From assembly GCF_000423745.1 (NCBI RefSeq), contig NZ_AUIO01000006.1, positions 40,671 through 104,670 on the forward strand: DNA of 64,000 nucleotides. The letters are read 5' to 3'. This document shows positions 38,936 to 47,046 of this stretch, piece by piece. The number at the start of each line of letters is the position of its first letter. Position 1 is the stretch's first letter. The position numbers and the translations under genes were made by a program. The stretch comes from Streptococcus plurextorum DSM 22810. GTDB taxonomy: Bacteria > Bacillota > Bacilli > Lactobacillales > Streptococcaceae. The notes below the pieces were generated by a model. The model was not told where the DNA came from. It saw nothing but the letters and a program-made list of their open reading frames with translations, and searched no databases.

Positions 38936-41153
38936 AACTTTTCTCGTTGATGGTATGACATGTGCTTCCTGTGTGCTCAATGTAGAAAATGCGGTAAGAG
39001 CATTAGACGGGATTGAGTCGGCTATTGTCAATCTGACTACAGAGAAATTGACGGTGGTCTTTGATCGTCAGCTAGTATCTTTAGAAGCGATTCAAAAAGC
39101 TGTAGCAGATGCAGGCTACGAAACGCAGCTTTTCATAGAAGGGCAGGGAGATACTCAGAAGGAACGTGAAGAAAAACGTCTTTCTGACATGAAATCAAAA
39201 GTAGTGTGGTCGGCACTATTTACCCTTCCCTTGCTTTATATCTCTATGGGATCTATGATAGGACTGCCCGTGCCTGATTTTCTTAACCATGGAACAGCAC
39301 CTCAAGTTTTTGCGCTGAGTCAACTTATCTTGACGGTACCTGTCATAATAATCGGATGGCGCTTTTACAGCCACGGCTATCGGCGTCTTTTTAAAGGGCG
39401 TCCTAACATGGATAGTCTGGTAGCGGTAGCCACCAGTGCAGCTTTTCTGTATAGTCTTTACGGTAGTTATGATGTGTTAAGAGGGAATCATCAGTTTGTC
39501 CACGCCCTTTACTTTGAATCGGTTGCTGTTATTTTAACCTTAATTACTTTGGGAAAATACTTTGAAACCTTATCAAAGGGGCGTACGTCTGAGGCTATCA
39601 AAAAGCTCATGCATTTGTCTGTTAAGGAGGCACGTGTTTTACGTCAAGGACAGGAAGTGATGGTGGCGATTGATGATTTGGTCTTGGGAGATCACATTCT
39701 TGTCCGACCGGGAGAGAAAATTGCCGTTGACGGCAAGGTTATCTCAGGTATTTCGTCTATTGATGAATCAATGTTGACCGGTGAATCTATTCCTGTTGAA
39801 AAGTCGGCAGGTAGTCAAGTGTATGGCGGTTCAATCAATCTTCAAGGGGCTCTCGTTTTTGAAGCGGAGAAACTTGGTAAAGATACACTCTTGGCGCAGA
39901 TTATTCAGCTTGTCGAAAATGCTCAACAGACAAAGGCTCCTATCGCCAAAATTGCCGATCAGGTGTCTGGTATTTTTGTACCGATTGTTATGGCTATTGC
40001 TGCCATTTCCGGATTAGCCTGGTATTTTGTTGGAGGAGAATCGTTTGCTTTTGCTATGACAGTGGCAGTGGCCGTTTTGGTCATTGCCTGCCCTTGTGCT
40101 CTTGGTTTGGCTACGCCAACAGCTATTATGGTAGGAACTGGTCTGGGTGCAGAGAGGGGGATTTTGTTTAAGACGGGGGAAAGTCTGGAGTCCTTGTACC
40201 AGGTAGATACGGTCGTTTTTGATAAGACAGGTACGGTCACTCAAGGGAAACCGGAGTTGGTTTCTTCGTATTATTATGGTAATCGCGAATCTATCCTACA
40301 GTTAGTCGCTTCTTTGGAGGCATTATCAAATCATCCTATCAGCTCTGCTATTGTTCAAGAGGCAAAGAAAGAGGCTATAGATTTGCTAGAAGTTGATGCT
40401 TTTGAATCATTGACAGGTTTTGGATTGAAAGGAACAGTGTCTGGACAGGAAGTGCTAGTAGGAAATCGTCTTCTTATGGAGCAGTCAGGTGTGGCTATTG
40501 AAGAAGTGATAGCCGATTTTGATAGGTTAACACGTGATGGTCAGACACCAATTTTTGCGGCGGTAAACGGAGGGTTAGTGGCTCTCATGGGAGTAGCTGA
40601 TCAGTTAAAAACGGATGCTATAGCGGCTATCGAAGTGCTTAAAAAGCGTGGTTTGGATGTGATGATGTTGACAGGCGATAATGACGCAACCGCCCAGTCA
40701 ATTGCTAAAAAGGCTGGTATCAATCGGGTGATTAGTCAGGTCTTGCCTCATCATAAGGCGCAAGTGATTGCAGCATTAAAGGAAGACGGTAAGAAAGTGG
40801 CGATGGTTGGGGATGGTATCAACGATGCACCAGCTCTTGCCACAGCAAATGTGGGTGTCGCGATGGGATCTGGGACGGATATTGCGATTGAATCGGCTCA
40901 AGTGATTCTTATGAGATATGACCTTATGGATGTGGCGCGGGCTCTTCGAATTAGTCAAGAAACGATTAGAGCAATCAAATCCAATCTCTTTTGGGCTTTT
41001 ATCTATAATGTGTTGGCCATTCCGGTAGCTATGGGTCTTCTCTATATTTTTGGTGGGCCTCTGCTAAATCCCATGTTGGCTGGTTTGGCGATGAGTTTTA
41101 GCTCGGTATCAGTCGTGGTAAACAGCCTATATCTCAAGAAAAAGAAAATCTAA
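38919..41153 (+). CDS. copA: Copper-exporting P1B-type ATPase
   Basis: About 744 residues. One N-terminal heavy-metal-associated domain (GMTCASC), eight membrane segments, the transmembrane CPC motif in [11 protein letters not shown], phosphorylation site [18 protein letters not shown] in the nucleotide domain and [11 protein letters not shown]. Pumps Cu(I) out of the cytoplasm. The ATG at 38919 has AGGAGG 5 bases upstream; the adjacent ATG at 38916 is too close to it. Cotranscribed with copY. Confidence 0.95.
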   Translation: MTKQNETFLVDGMTCASCVLNVENAVRALDGIESAIVNLTTEKLTVVFDRQLVSLEAIQKAVADAGYETQLFIEGQGDTQKEREEKRLSDMKSKVVWSALFTLPLLYISMGSMIGLPVPDFLNHGTAPQVFALSQLILTVPVIIIGWRFYSHGYRRLFKGRPNMDSLVAVATSAAFLYSLYGSYDVLRGNHQFVHALYFESVAVILTLITLGKYFETLSKGRTSEAIKKLMHLSVKEARVLRQGQEVMVAIDDLVLGDHILVRPGEKIAVDGKVISGISSIDESMLTGESIPVEKSAGSQVYGGSINLQGALVFEAEKLGKDTLLAQIIQLVENAQQTKAPIAKIADQVSGIFVPIVMAIAAISGLAWYFVGGESFAFAMTVAVAVLVIACPCALGLATPTAIMVGTGLGAERGILFKTGESLESLYQVDTVVFDKTGTVTQGKPELVSSYYYGNRESILQLVASLEALSNHPISSAIVQEAKKEAIDLLEVDAFESLTGFGLKGTVSGQEVLVGNRLLMEQSGVAIEEVIADFDRLTRDGQTPIFAAVNGGLVALMGVADQLKTDAIAAIEVLKKRGLDVMMLTGDNDATAQSIAKKAGINRVISQVLPHHKAQVIAALKEDGKKVAMVGDGINDAPALATANVGVAMGSGTDIAIESAQVILMRYDLMDVARALRISQETIRAIKSNLFWAFIYNVLAIPVAMGLLYIFGGPLLNPMLAGLAMSFSSVSVVVNSLYLKKKKI

Positions 41154-41163
41154 GGAGAATCAG

Positions 41164-42063
41164 TTGGCACATCATCATTCTCATACCGTAAAAGCAAGTT
41201 GGTCGACTTTTATTGTTTTTATGCTAAACCTAGCTTTCTCGATGATAGAATTCATTTTTGGTTTGGTTTTTAATTCGAGTGCTATTTTGGCAAATAGCAT
41301 TCATGATTTCGGAGATGCCTTAGCTGTCGGAGTGTCCGTCTATTTCGAAAAGTTATCACAAAAAGAAAAGGACAGACAGTATACGCTTGGCTATCTACGG
41401 TTTAGCTTGTTGGGGGCAATGTTAACCTCTACAATCTTAATTTTTGGTTCTGCTGTTGTCGTGGTTGAAAATGTTCCTAAAGTTTTTTATCCTCAACCGG
41501 TCAATAGTCAAGGGATGCTGCTCTTAGGTATGGTGGCTCTTGTAGTCAATCTGTGTGCAGGTTATTTTTTAGATGAGGGACGTTCTGAGCAGGAATCGAT
41601 TTTGAGCTTACATTTATTAGAGGACCTTTTGGGATGGGTAGGGGTCATCATCATTTCGATAATCTTGTCTTTTACGGATTGGTATTTTCTGGATCCGCTT
41701 CTTTCTCTTGGGATTGCCATTTATATTTTATTCCAAGCGCTTCCAAAATTCGTTAAAAACCTGACCGTATTTTTGGAAAAGAAACCTGCAAGTCTGAACT
41801 TGGATGCGTTAGAAGTTGAAATACTTGCTATTGAAGGATTAGAAGGAATCAATCAGTTTAACGTCTGGTCGATTGATGGTCGCCACCATATTGCGATGAT
41901 TCATGTCCAAGTTGCGAAAGAAGCCTCGAAACTGTTGATTCGTGATCAAGTACATCATCTTTTTCGTCAGAAAGGGATTATCGAGTCAGCGATTGAGTGT
42001 GAGTCATCATTTTTAGAACATCACCGCCACTACGTGTCAAAAAATATAGAAAGGACTATTTGA
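41164..42063 (+). CDS. Cation diffusion facilitator transporter in the cop operon
   Basis: 299 residues, six predicted membrane segments and a cytoplasmic C-terminal domain. The His-rich start (AHHHSH) and the intramembrane metal sites NSIHDFGDA (HDxxD) and LHLLEDLLG (HxxxD) match the zinc-type CzcD branch of the CDF family. It begins with TTG 41164 with AAGGAG 6 bases before, and lies between copA and copZ, where a CDF gene is not usual. Either a metal-efflux gene recruited into the copper regulon or one of mixed specificity; substrate inferred from motifs only. Confidence 0.88.
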   Translation: MAHHHSHTVKASWSTFIVFMLNLAFSMIEFIFGLVFNSSAILANSIHDFGDALAVGVSVYFEKLSQKEKDRQYTLGYLRFSLLGAMLTSTILIFGSAVVVVENVPKVFYPQPVNSQGMLLLGMVALVVNLCAGYFLDEGRSEQESILSLHLLEDLLGWVGVIIISIILSFTDWYFLDPLLSLGIAIYILFQALPKFVKNLTVFLEKKPASLNLDALEVEILAIEGLEGINQFNVWSIDGRHHIAMIHVQVAKEASKLLIRDQVHHLFRQKGIIESAIECESSFLEHHRHYVSKNIERTI

Positions 42064-42082
42064 TTGACGGAGTCAATTGAAT

Positions 42083-42123
42083 AAAGGAAACAAGCACTGC
42101 TTGTGACCTATAGGTAGCAATAG
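42083..42123 (+). promoter_or_regulatory. Hairpin leader separating an SD from the copZ start
   Basis: AAAGGAAA (42083-42090) is followed by ACAAGC-act-GCTTGT (42090-42104), then GACCTATAGGTAGCAATAG and ATG 42124. The nearer AGGT (42112-42115) offers only a weak SD. The string TTGTGAC.TA.GGT.GCA is also found before the methyltransferase start at 61711-61726. Confidence 0.5.
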
Positions 42124-42330
42124 ATGAAAATTTATGAAGTATCAGGAATGAAATGTGAGGGTTGTGTGAAGACAGTCACAGAGAAACTCTCTAAGGTGCC
42201 TGGAGTCAAGGCTGTTACTGTTGATTTGGAGAAGAAACGAGTCAGTGTTGAAGGAAGAGTGCTTAAATTTCTCTTGAAGAGTGCTCTTAAAGATAGTAAA
42301 TTTGCGCTAGGAAAAGAAGTGAAGGGCTAG
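42124..42330 (+). CDS. copZ: Copper chaperone CopZ
   Basis: 68-residue ferredoxin-like heavy-metal-associated protein with the Cu(I)-binding motif GMKCEGC at residues 8-14, delivering copper to CopA and CopY. Its C-terminal half is divergent from typical CopZ but the length is right. Last gene of the operon. The start codon has an unusual folded leader and no strong local SD. Confidence 0.92.
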   Translation: MKIYEVSGMKCEGCVKTVTEKLSKVPGVKAVTVDLEKKRVSVEGRVLKFLLKSALKDSKFALGKEVKG

Positions 42331-42369
42331 TATAGAGTTGTCAAGAAGGAGTTGAGTCTATGGGGCAGT

Positions 42370-42454
42370 GATGTTAGCGCCTAGGCAGTTTTAATAGCTG
42401 ACATCGTTATTGAAAAGCGTGACACCTGAAACGATAGAGGTTCAGGTGTTTTTT
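42370..42454 (+). terminator. Hairpin plus terminator at the end of the cop operon
   Basis: A first stem, GATGTTAGC (42370-42378) with GCTGACATC (42397-42405, one wobble), has the palindrome GCCTAGGC in its loop. The terminator proper is ACACCTGAA (42422-42430) with TTCAGGTGT (42441-42449) and TTTTT. The remaining ~200 bases to the next gene show no supportable gene; an open frame at 42462-42653 lacks SD and recognisable content. Confidence 0.8.
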
Positions 42455-42655
42455 ACTAGAGTTGGAAGGTCGGTATCAATGTGATTGGCTCGCTAGAAAC
42501 CGCGTTTTTGACTTGTCTATAGGGTTTCTCATAGGGGATTATTTTGGTTCACCTGTTTTGAAAATTATGAAAGACACTTTCAAGGCATTCTTCTCTTTTA
42601 TTTCATTCCTAATCATGGTAAACTATGAGAGCAAAAAGAAAGAGAGAAGTTAGGT

Positions 42656-43267
42656 ATGGATGGAACCGTTTGGAGCATTTTGAGCTTGATTGGGACAATC
42701 GCTTTTGCCCTTTCAGGAGCTATTGTGGCTATGGAAGAGGATTTTGATATTCTGGGTCTTCTTGTTTTGGGATTTATGACAGCTTTTGGTGGAGGGACGA
42801 TTAGAAACCTTCTTATTGGTCTGCCGATGAGCGCTCTTTGGAGCCAGGGGGTCGGGTTTAATGCAGCTTTGCTAGCGATGTTGGTTCTTATTTTGATGCC
42901 AGGTCTTGTTGCTCGACACTGGAAAAAGGCAGGGCTATTGACTGATGCGATTGGCTTAGCAGCATTTTCGGTACAAGGTGCTATTTATGCTCAAAATATG
43001 GGGCAGCCTTTGAGTGCGGTCATCGTAGCAGCCGTCCTTACGGGAACAGGAGGAGGTGTTGTGCGAGACCTACTTGCTGGCCGTAAGCCAGGGATTTTGC
43101 GTAGCGAGATTTATGCAGGATGGTCTATTTTAGCTGCTGTCTTGATTCATTATCGTATTTTTAGTACAGAAGCAGGCTACTATGTCCTTCTTGTTTTGTT
43201 GATTAGCCTTCGGCTTATCGGGGTTAAGTACAACTGGCATCTCCCAAAGGCTAAATGGCAGAATTAG
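42656..43267 (+). CDS. TRIC-type (UPF0126) membrane protein
   Basis: 203 residues, about seven membrane segments in two homologous halves. Each half carries a glycine-rich signature, GFMTAFGGGTIRNLL and LTGTGGGVVRDLL, typical of the UPF0126/TRIC cation-channel family; some members are described as glycine- or potassium-related. Exact ion or substrate unknown. GAAGTTAGG precedes the ATG. Single gene. Confidence 0.88.
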   Translation: MDGTVWSILSLIGTIAFALSGAIVAMEEDFDILGLLVLGFMTAFGGGTIRNLLIGLPMSALWSQGVGFNAALLAMLVLILMPGLVARHWKKAGLLTDAIGLAAFSVQGAIYAQNMGQPLSAVIVAAVLTGTGGGVVRDLLAGRKPGILRSEIYAGWSILAAVLIHYRIFSTEAGYYVLLVLLISLRLIGVKYNWHLPKAKWQN

Positions 43268-43338
43268 AAAATACCATAGAAAAGCCCTTCTCTTGCTTTG
43301 ATGTGGTATAATGAAAATAAAAAAACAAGGACATCAAA

Positions 43339-44148
43339 ATGATCAAACTAATTGCCATAGACATGGATGGAACTTTGCTCAATCATCAAAAAGAAATTCC
43401 AGAGGAAAACATCAGAGCTATTCGTAAAGCAGCAGAAGCAGGTGTTAAAATTGTCATTTGTACAGGTCGCATGTTGACAGGAGTATTGCCTTATTTTGAG
43501 CAACTTGATTTTGCAGGACAAGACGAGTATGCTATTTTGAACAATGGTTGCTCAACCTATAAGACTTCTGACTGGGCGTTAGTGACCTATGCCGATTTAT
43601 CAAGCGAAGATGTGGCATTTTTGGCAGAAGTTAGTTCGCAATATCCAGATATTTTTCTAACCTTGACAGATAATTCTGGCTTTACGGTGTTGGAAGAAGA
43701 GGTGCCTGAGCTTGTTGCCTACGACGCGAGCTTGGTCTTTACAGAAGCAAAACCAGTGACTTTAGAGAATGCAATGGATTCAGCCCCAGTCTTTCAAGCG
43801 ATGTATCTAGGTGAAAGTGCTGCCTTGACGATTTTTCAGGAAGAAAAAGCGGAACAACTTAGTCAGCGTTTCAGCACTGTTCGCAGTCAGTCTTATATCT
43901 TTGAGGCCATGCCAAAAGGAGTGACCAAGGCTAGCGCGCTAGCTGAGTTAGCAAAAATGTTAGGTATTTTACCTGAAGAGGTTATGGCAATCGGCGATGG
44001 CAATAATGATTTAGAGATGATTGCTTTTGCTGGGTACGGTGTAGCCATGGGAAATGCAACAAATGCTGTTAAGGCGATAGCTAAGTATCAGACCTCTAGC
44101 TGTGACGAGGCAGGTGTCGCTCAAGCTATTGAGAGATACGTCTTGTAG
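43339..44148 (+). CDS. Cof-type HAD-IIB phosphatase
   Basis: 269 residues. The four HAD motifs are present: IDMDGTLLN (nucleophile Asp), VICTGR, a conserved lysine (PKGVTKASAL) and GDGNNDLEMI. The C2 cap between motifs II and III makes it type IIB, like YidA sugar phosphatases. Substrate unknown, probably a sugar phosphate. An extended -10 TATAAT near 43309-43314 and AAGGA precede the start. Confidence 0.92.
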   Translation: MIKLIAIDMDGTLLNHQKEIPEENIRAIRKAAEAGVKIVICTGRMLTGVLPYFEQLDFAGQDEYAILNNGCSTYKTSDWALVTYADLSSEDVAFLAEVSSQYPDIFLTLTDNSGFTVLEEEVPELVAYDASLVFTEAKPVTLENAMDSAPVFQAMYLGESAALTIFQEEKAEQLSQRFSTVRSQSYIFEAMPKGVTKASALAELAKMLGILPEEVMAIGDGNNDLEMIAFAGYGVAMGNATNAVKAIAKYQTSSCDEAGVAQAIERYVL

Positions 44149-44236
44149 CTAAGTTATTTCTGGTAATAGTGTATTATCTATGGTATAATAAGACTAATCT
44201 AATTTGATAATCAAAGTAAAAATCAGGAGATTTCAT

Positions 44237-45079
44237 ATGATGTGGAAAATTGTGGCCGATTCCGGTTGTGATTATAAGGAATTACAAAATTTAGCGCCAA
44301 AGACAGCATTTGAGAGTGTGCCACTAACGATTCAAGTTGGGACATCTGTTTATGTCGATGATAGTGGTTTGGATATCGATGATATGATGTCTAATATGTA
44401 TGCGTCATCTGCAGCAGCCAGTTCGGCTTGTCCAAGTCCTGATGCTTACACTAGAGCGTTTGAGGGTGCTGGAAATGTCATCGTCTTTACGATTACAGGT
44501 GGCTTATCAGGCAGTTACAACAGTGCGCGTGTAGCTAAAGAAATGTTCTTGGAAGAGCATCCGAATGTCAATATTCACATCGTAGACAGTTTGTCAGCAG
44601 GAGGCGAGATTGATTTACTGGTCAATCATGCCAATGATCTCATTGCGGCAGGTTTGGATTTTGATCAAGTTGTAAAAGGTATAACAGATTATCAAGCAAA
44701 AACCAAGCTTATTTTTATCCTGGCAAAGGTTGATAACCTTGTCAAAAATGGTCGTTTGAGTAAATTGCTTGGTAAAGTTGTTGGGCTTCTCAATATTCGA
44801 ATGGTCGGTGAGGCAAGTAGCGAAGGGAAGCTAGAGCTGCTTCAAAAGCCTAGGGGGCAGAAGAAAGCTGTTGTTGCAACGGTTGAAGAGATGCTAAAAG
44901 CGGGTTACCAAGGTGGTAAGGCTATTATTGCTCATCGTAATAATGACAAAATTTGTCAACAAATTAGAGAAGCTTTACAAGAGAAGTTTCCCAGCGCAGA
45001 GGTAGTTGCGATTCCAACATCAGGTTTATGCTCTTTTTATGCAGAAGAAGGGGGCGTATTGATGGGGTACGAAATCTAA
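44237..45079 (+). CDS. DegV family fatty-acid-binding protein
   Basis: 280 residues from ATG 44237, placed after CAGGAG; the longer in-frame start at 44204 precedes the SD. Family segments: KIVADSGCDY, SSAAASSACPSPDAY, FTITGGLSGSYNSA and DSLSAGGEIDLL. DegV/FakB proteins bind fatty acids, and FakB homologues present them to the FakA kinase for phospholipid synthesis. No FakA gene is visible here, so a FakB role is plausible but unproved. Confidence 0.9.
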   Translation: MMWKIVADSGCDYKELQNLAPKTAFESVPLTIQVGTSVYVDDSGLDIDDMMSNMYASSAAASSACPSPDAYTRAFEGAGNVIVFTITGGLSGSYNSARVAKEMFLEEHPNVNIHIVDSLSAGGEIDLLVNHANDLIAAGLDFDQVVKGITDYQAKTKLIFILAKVDNLVKNGRLSKLLGKVVGLLNIRMVGEASSEGKLELLQKPRGQKKAVVATVEEMLKAGYQGGKAIIAHRNNDKICQQIREALQEKFPSAEVVAIPTSGLCSFYAEEGGVLMGYEI

Positions 45080-45085
45080 TCAAGC

Positions 45086-45106
45086 AAAAGCCCGTTGGGG
45101 CTTTTT
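45086..45106 (+). terminator. Terminator after the DegV gene
   Basis: AAAAGCCC (45086-45093), GTTG loop, GGGCTTTT (45098-45105), T. Confidence 0.9.
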
Positions 45107-45139
45107 GTTTGAAGAAAAATGCCATTTAGATACTTTTCT

Positions 45140-45470
45140 TAAGTGGTACGGGCGGTATAGACGCTCTCCAGAATACCTTGTCTTGTTTGAGAGTTTAGAG
45201 TCTAAAAATTCCGATTAGACTAACAAGCAGTTTAGGTGTTACTTCTATGGCAGGGAAAAGTATCTGCCGGCTCGGTAAACCGGAAACCAACTGTCAAGCT
45301 AACAGGGGGGTCCAACTTGTTTAAGGAGAAAAATCCCGCTAGGCTTTTGTTAATGAAAAGAGATAGGGCAAAAAACTAAAAATTACTTGCACCGATTTAC
45401 ATGGGAGTAATTAAAAATAGCTTAGAACCAACGTTTCTGATGACGTTATTCTAAGCTGTTTTCTATTTTT
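45140..45470 (+). ncRNA. Candidate structured non-coding RNA with its own terminator
   Basis: This 424-base gene-free gap can fold densely. GGTAT/ATACC (45154-45158, 45173-45177); GTCTAA/TTAGAC (45200-45205, 45215-45220). A nested set follows: AACAAG/CTTGTT (45222-45227, 45316-45321), CAGTT/AACTG (45228-45232, 45289-45293) and GGCAG/CTGCC (45249-45253, 45264-45268). Then AATTACT/AGTAATT (45381-45387, 45406-45412). It ends in a strong hairpin (AGCTTAGAA with TTCTAAGCT, inner AACGT/ACGTT, 45419-45457) and a T-rich tail. I could not match it to tmRNA, RNase P, 6S or SRP RNA. Promoter not certain; the strand follows the terminator. Confidence 0.45.
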
Positions 45471-45503
45471 TAGACTTTGTGTCCAGCCTTGTGCAAGAAA
45501 GCA

Positions 45504-46034
45504 TTATTGTTGACTGGCAGTTGTTGCTCCGTAGTAGTAGACTTGGATGGCTTCGTTGACCACGTCTAGGCGAGCTTGAAGTTCTGCTTTCTTGGTTTGA
45601 TTGCTAACAAGATCAATGGCAGCTTGTGCAACTTCTGCGTTGTAAGGGACTTGATACCCTTCGGCATTAGCAACGGCAGTTTCTGCAGCAGCTTGGTTTT
45701 CTAATTCTACAGCTACAGCATCAAGTCGTGTTTGAAATTCTGTTTTTTTCGTTTCATCGGTTAAAGCATTAACTTGTTCCTGGATTGTCGCTAAGTCTTC
45801 GGCTGCTGGAGTTTTCTCTAATTCTGCGATTGCAGCCTCTAAATCAATGATTTGCTGTTCTTCTTCAGAGATAGTTTTTTCTGTCGTGCTACTGCTAGAT
45901 ACCGTGGTTTTTTGGCTAGTGGTTGATGTCTGTGCCCCAAAGTTACGTCCAAAGGTAAGGTATAGACCGCTAATTAACGCTAGGGTAACGAGGCTTAGAA
46001 ATAGATAAGTGTATTCGTTTTTAGGTGTTTTCAT
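45504..46034 (-). CDS. Membrane-anchored extracellular protein with helical repeats
   Basis: 176 residues. An N-terminal basic start and membrane segment (about 9-27, YLFLSLVTLALISGLYLTF) act as an uncleaved anchor or signal. A Ser/Thr-rich stretch follows, then an Ala/Glu-rich helical region with two repeats sharing the pattern (D/N)-x-TKK-x-E-(F/L)-Q-x-RLD-(A/V)-V near residues 90-105 and 145-160. Similar helical repeats occur in Gram-positive surface proteins. SD AAGGA and a reverse-strand TATAAT (46067-46072) support expression. Function unknown. Confidence 0.75.
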   Translation of the reverse strand: MKTPKNEYTYLFLSLVTLALISGLYLTFGRNFGAQTSTTSQKTTVSSSSTTEKTISEEEQQIIDLEAAIAELEKTPAAEDLATIQEQVNALTDETKKTEFQTRLDAVAVELENQAAAETAVANAEGYQVPYNAEVAQAAIDLVSNQTKKAELQARLDVVNEAIQVYYYGATTASQQ

Positions 46035-46093
46035 AATGTATCCTTATAAAAAAATATTCCCTTTCTATTATATATTAAAATTAAAAAAGTTCA

Positions 46094-46151
46094 AGGATTT
46101 TCAAGGTATCGTAACGGTACAAAGAGCAGACTAGCTTCTGCTATATCCTTC
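46094..46151 (+). other. Foldable three-way-junction segment before the T-box promoter
   Basis: AAGGAT (46094-46099) pairs with ATCCTT (46146-46151). Inside are GTATCG-taa-CGGTAC (about 46108-46122) and AGCAGA-ctagct-TCTGCT (46126-46143). CTAGAC follows. The plan (outer stem, two hairpins, CTAG) resembles the glyQ inserts, but this lies upstream of the promoter and could belong to either strand. Confidence 0.35.
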
Positions 46152-46389
46152 TAGACAAATGCTGATTTTTCTGCTAAAATACTAAGCATGAAAGAAGGTT
46201 GTTTCAAATGCCTGTCTAGCGAGTTTGGGAGAGTGAAAGCCAAGCCAGTCTTGAAATAATTGGCACTTTCCTAGTCGTGACCATGTCCGACTGCTTATCA
46301 ATCATACAAATGAAGTCATAAATTAGGGTGGAACCGCGTTCTCAACGCCCCTATGTCTGCGGACAGGGGAGGAGAATGTGGTTCTTTTT
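46152..46389 (+). promoter_or_regulatory. Glycine T-box riboswitch with promoter and terminator
   Basis: Promoter TAGACA (46152-46157), 17 bases, TAAAAT (46175-46180, extended TGC). The leader contains the T-box AGGGTGGAACCGCG (46325-46338). GAACCGCGTTCTC (46331-46343) pairs with GAGAATGTGGTTC (46372-46384) as a terminator followed by TTTTT. A GGC at 46262-46264 in the stem I region is a likely glycine specifier. Uncharged tRNA-Gly would switch on the DUF1398-like gene and glyQS. Confidence 0.9.
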
Positions 46390-46459
46390 GCCTGCCGACC
46401 GAGTATTTCTTGCTTTGCATCAAAGGATGTGAGGCAATTACTACAAAGAAAGGAGGCAA

Positions 46460-46855
46460 ATGTTTACTTTAGAAAACATTAATCACGGGCATGAACAGTT
46501 TACAGGGCCTGATTTTCCCAAGCTGATTGCCTATTTTAAGGGCTTGGGAATGGTGGAAAATACGGTGGATATCCAGTCTGGCCAGGTTGTATATCGTTCG
46601 AAGGCAGGTCAAACTCTGGAAAAGCAGGGCTATCAAGCGATGGTGCCTGTTTCGGACCGAGTTAATCTGGACAAGTTTGTGACTATCTTACGCAATCACC
46701 AGGCTGGTCAAACAGATTTTCTAACCTTCAGTCAAGAAACAGCAGAAGCAGGCATTTACAAGTGGGTCATCGACCTCGAAGCCCTGACCTGTTCCTATCT
46801 GGACAAGGCAGAGCAAGCTGTTTTTGTGGAAACCATACCGAGTGTGGAAAATTAG
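46460..46855 (+). CDS. DUF1398-like protein in the glycine T-box transcript
   Basis: 131 residues resembling the DUF1398 (YbcV-like) family: a small alpha/beta cytoplasmic protein with TGPDFPKLIAYFKGLGMV and the C-terminal GIYKWVIDLEALTCSYLDKAEQ. No catalytic motif. Excellent SD (AAAGGAGGC). It lies directly after the T-box terminator and before glyQ, so it should be induced by glycine starvation together with GlyRS. A role in glycine metabolism or synthetase function is inference from position only. Confidence 0.8.
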   Translation: MFTLENINHGHEQFTGPDFPKLIAYFKGLGMVENTVDIQSGQVVYRSKAGQTLEKQGYQAMVPVSDRVNLDKFVTILRNHQAGQTDFLTFSQETAEAGIYKWVIDLEALTCSYLDKAEQAVFVETIPSVEN

Positions 46856-46872
46856 AAATTTAGCAATGTAAG

Positions 46873-46910
46873 TAGAAAGAGGATGTTATGTCAAAGAAAC
46901 TTACATTTCA
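46873..46910 (+). repeat. Copy 1 of the glyQ SD/start segment (R1)
   Basis: 38 bases from TAGAAAGAGG through ATG (46888-46890) to TTTCA. Identical, base for base, to the same segment of the true glyQ (47219-47256). It opens a 38-codon frame (46888-47004) that runs into insert E1 and stops. Confidence 0.95.
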
Positions 46911-47046
46911 CAGCGTCAGTGGCATAGTCTCCTTTCAGTCGAATTGCCACACGCTCATTGCTAGGGCGACTGAGCTAGACGCTGTACTAGTTCGCCTTTC
47001 CTAGCGGTATCGGCTAGGAAGGCTCATGTCGCAAGAACATTTAAAA
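46911..47046 (+). ncRNA. Structured insert E1 between glyQ start copies
   Basis: 136 bases. CAGCGTC (46911-46917) pairs with GACGCTG (46978-46984). Inside are GTGGCA/TGCCAC (46919-46924, 46945-46950) and GCTCA/TGAGC (46953-46957, 46971-46975), extended by TTGC/GCGA. After TACTAG a hairpin GCCTTTCCTAGC (46994-47005) with GCTAGGAAGGC (47013-47023, one bulge) has TATC in its loop. GTCGCA follows at 47028-47033. The element matches E2 in plan, not in stem sequence. Confidence 0.7.

Noticed and set aside
42462..42653. 63-codon open frame between the cop terminator and the TRIC-like gene
   Set aside because: No SD after the terminator and composition unlike the neighbours; overlaps the likely promoter of the next gene.
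45140..45470. Known housekeeping RNA (tmRNA, RNase P, 6S, SRP) in the degV downstream gap
   Set aside because: The conserved sequence landmarks of these RNAs are not visible, so only a generic candidate RNA is called.
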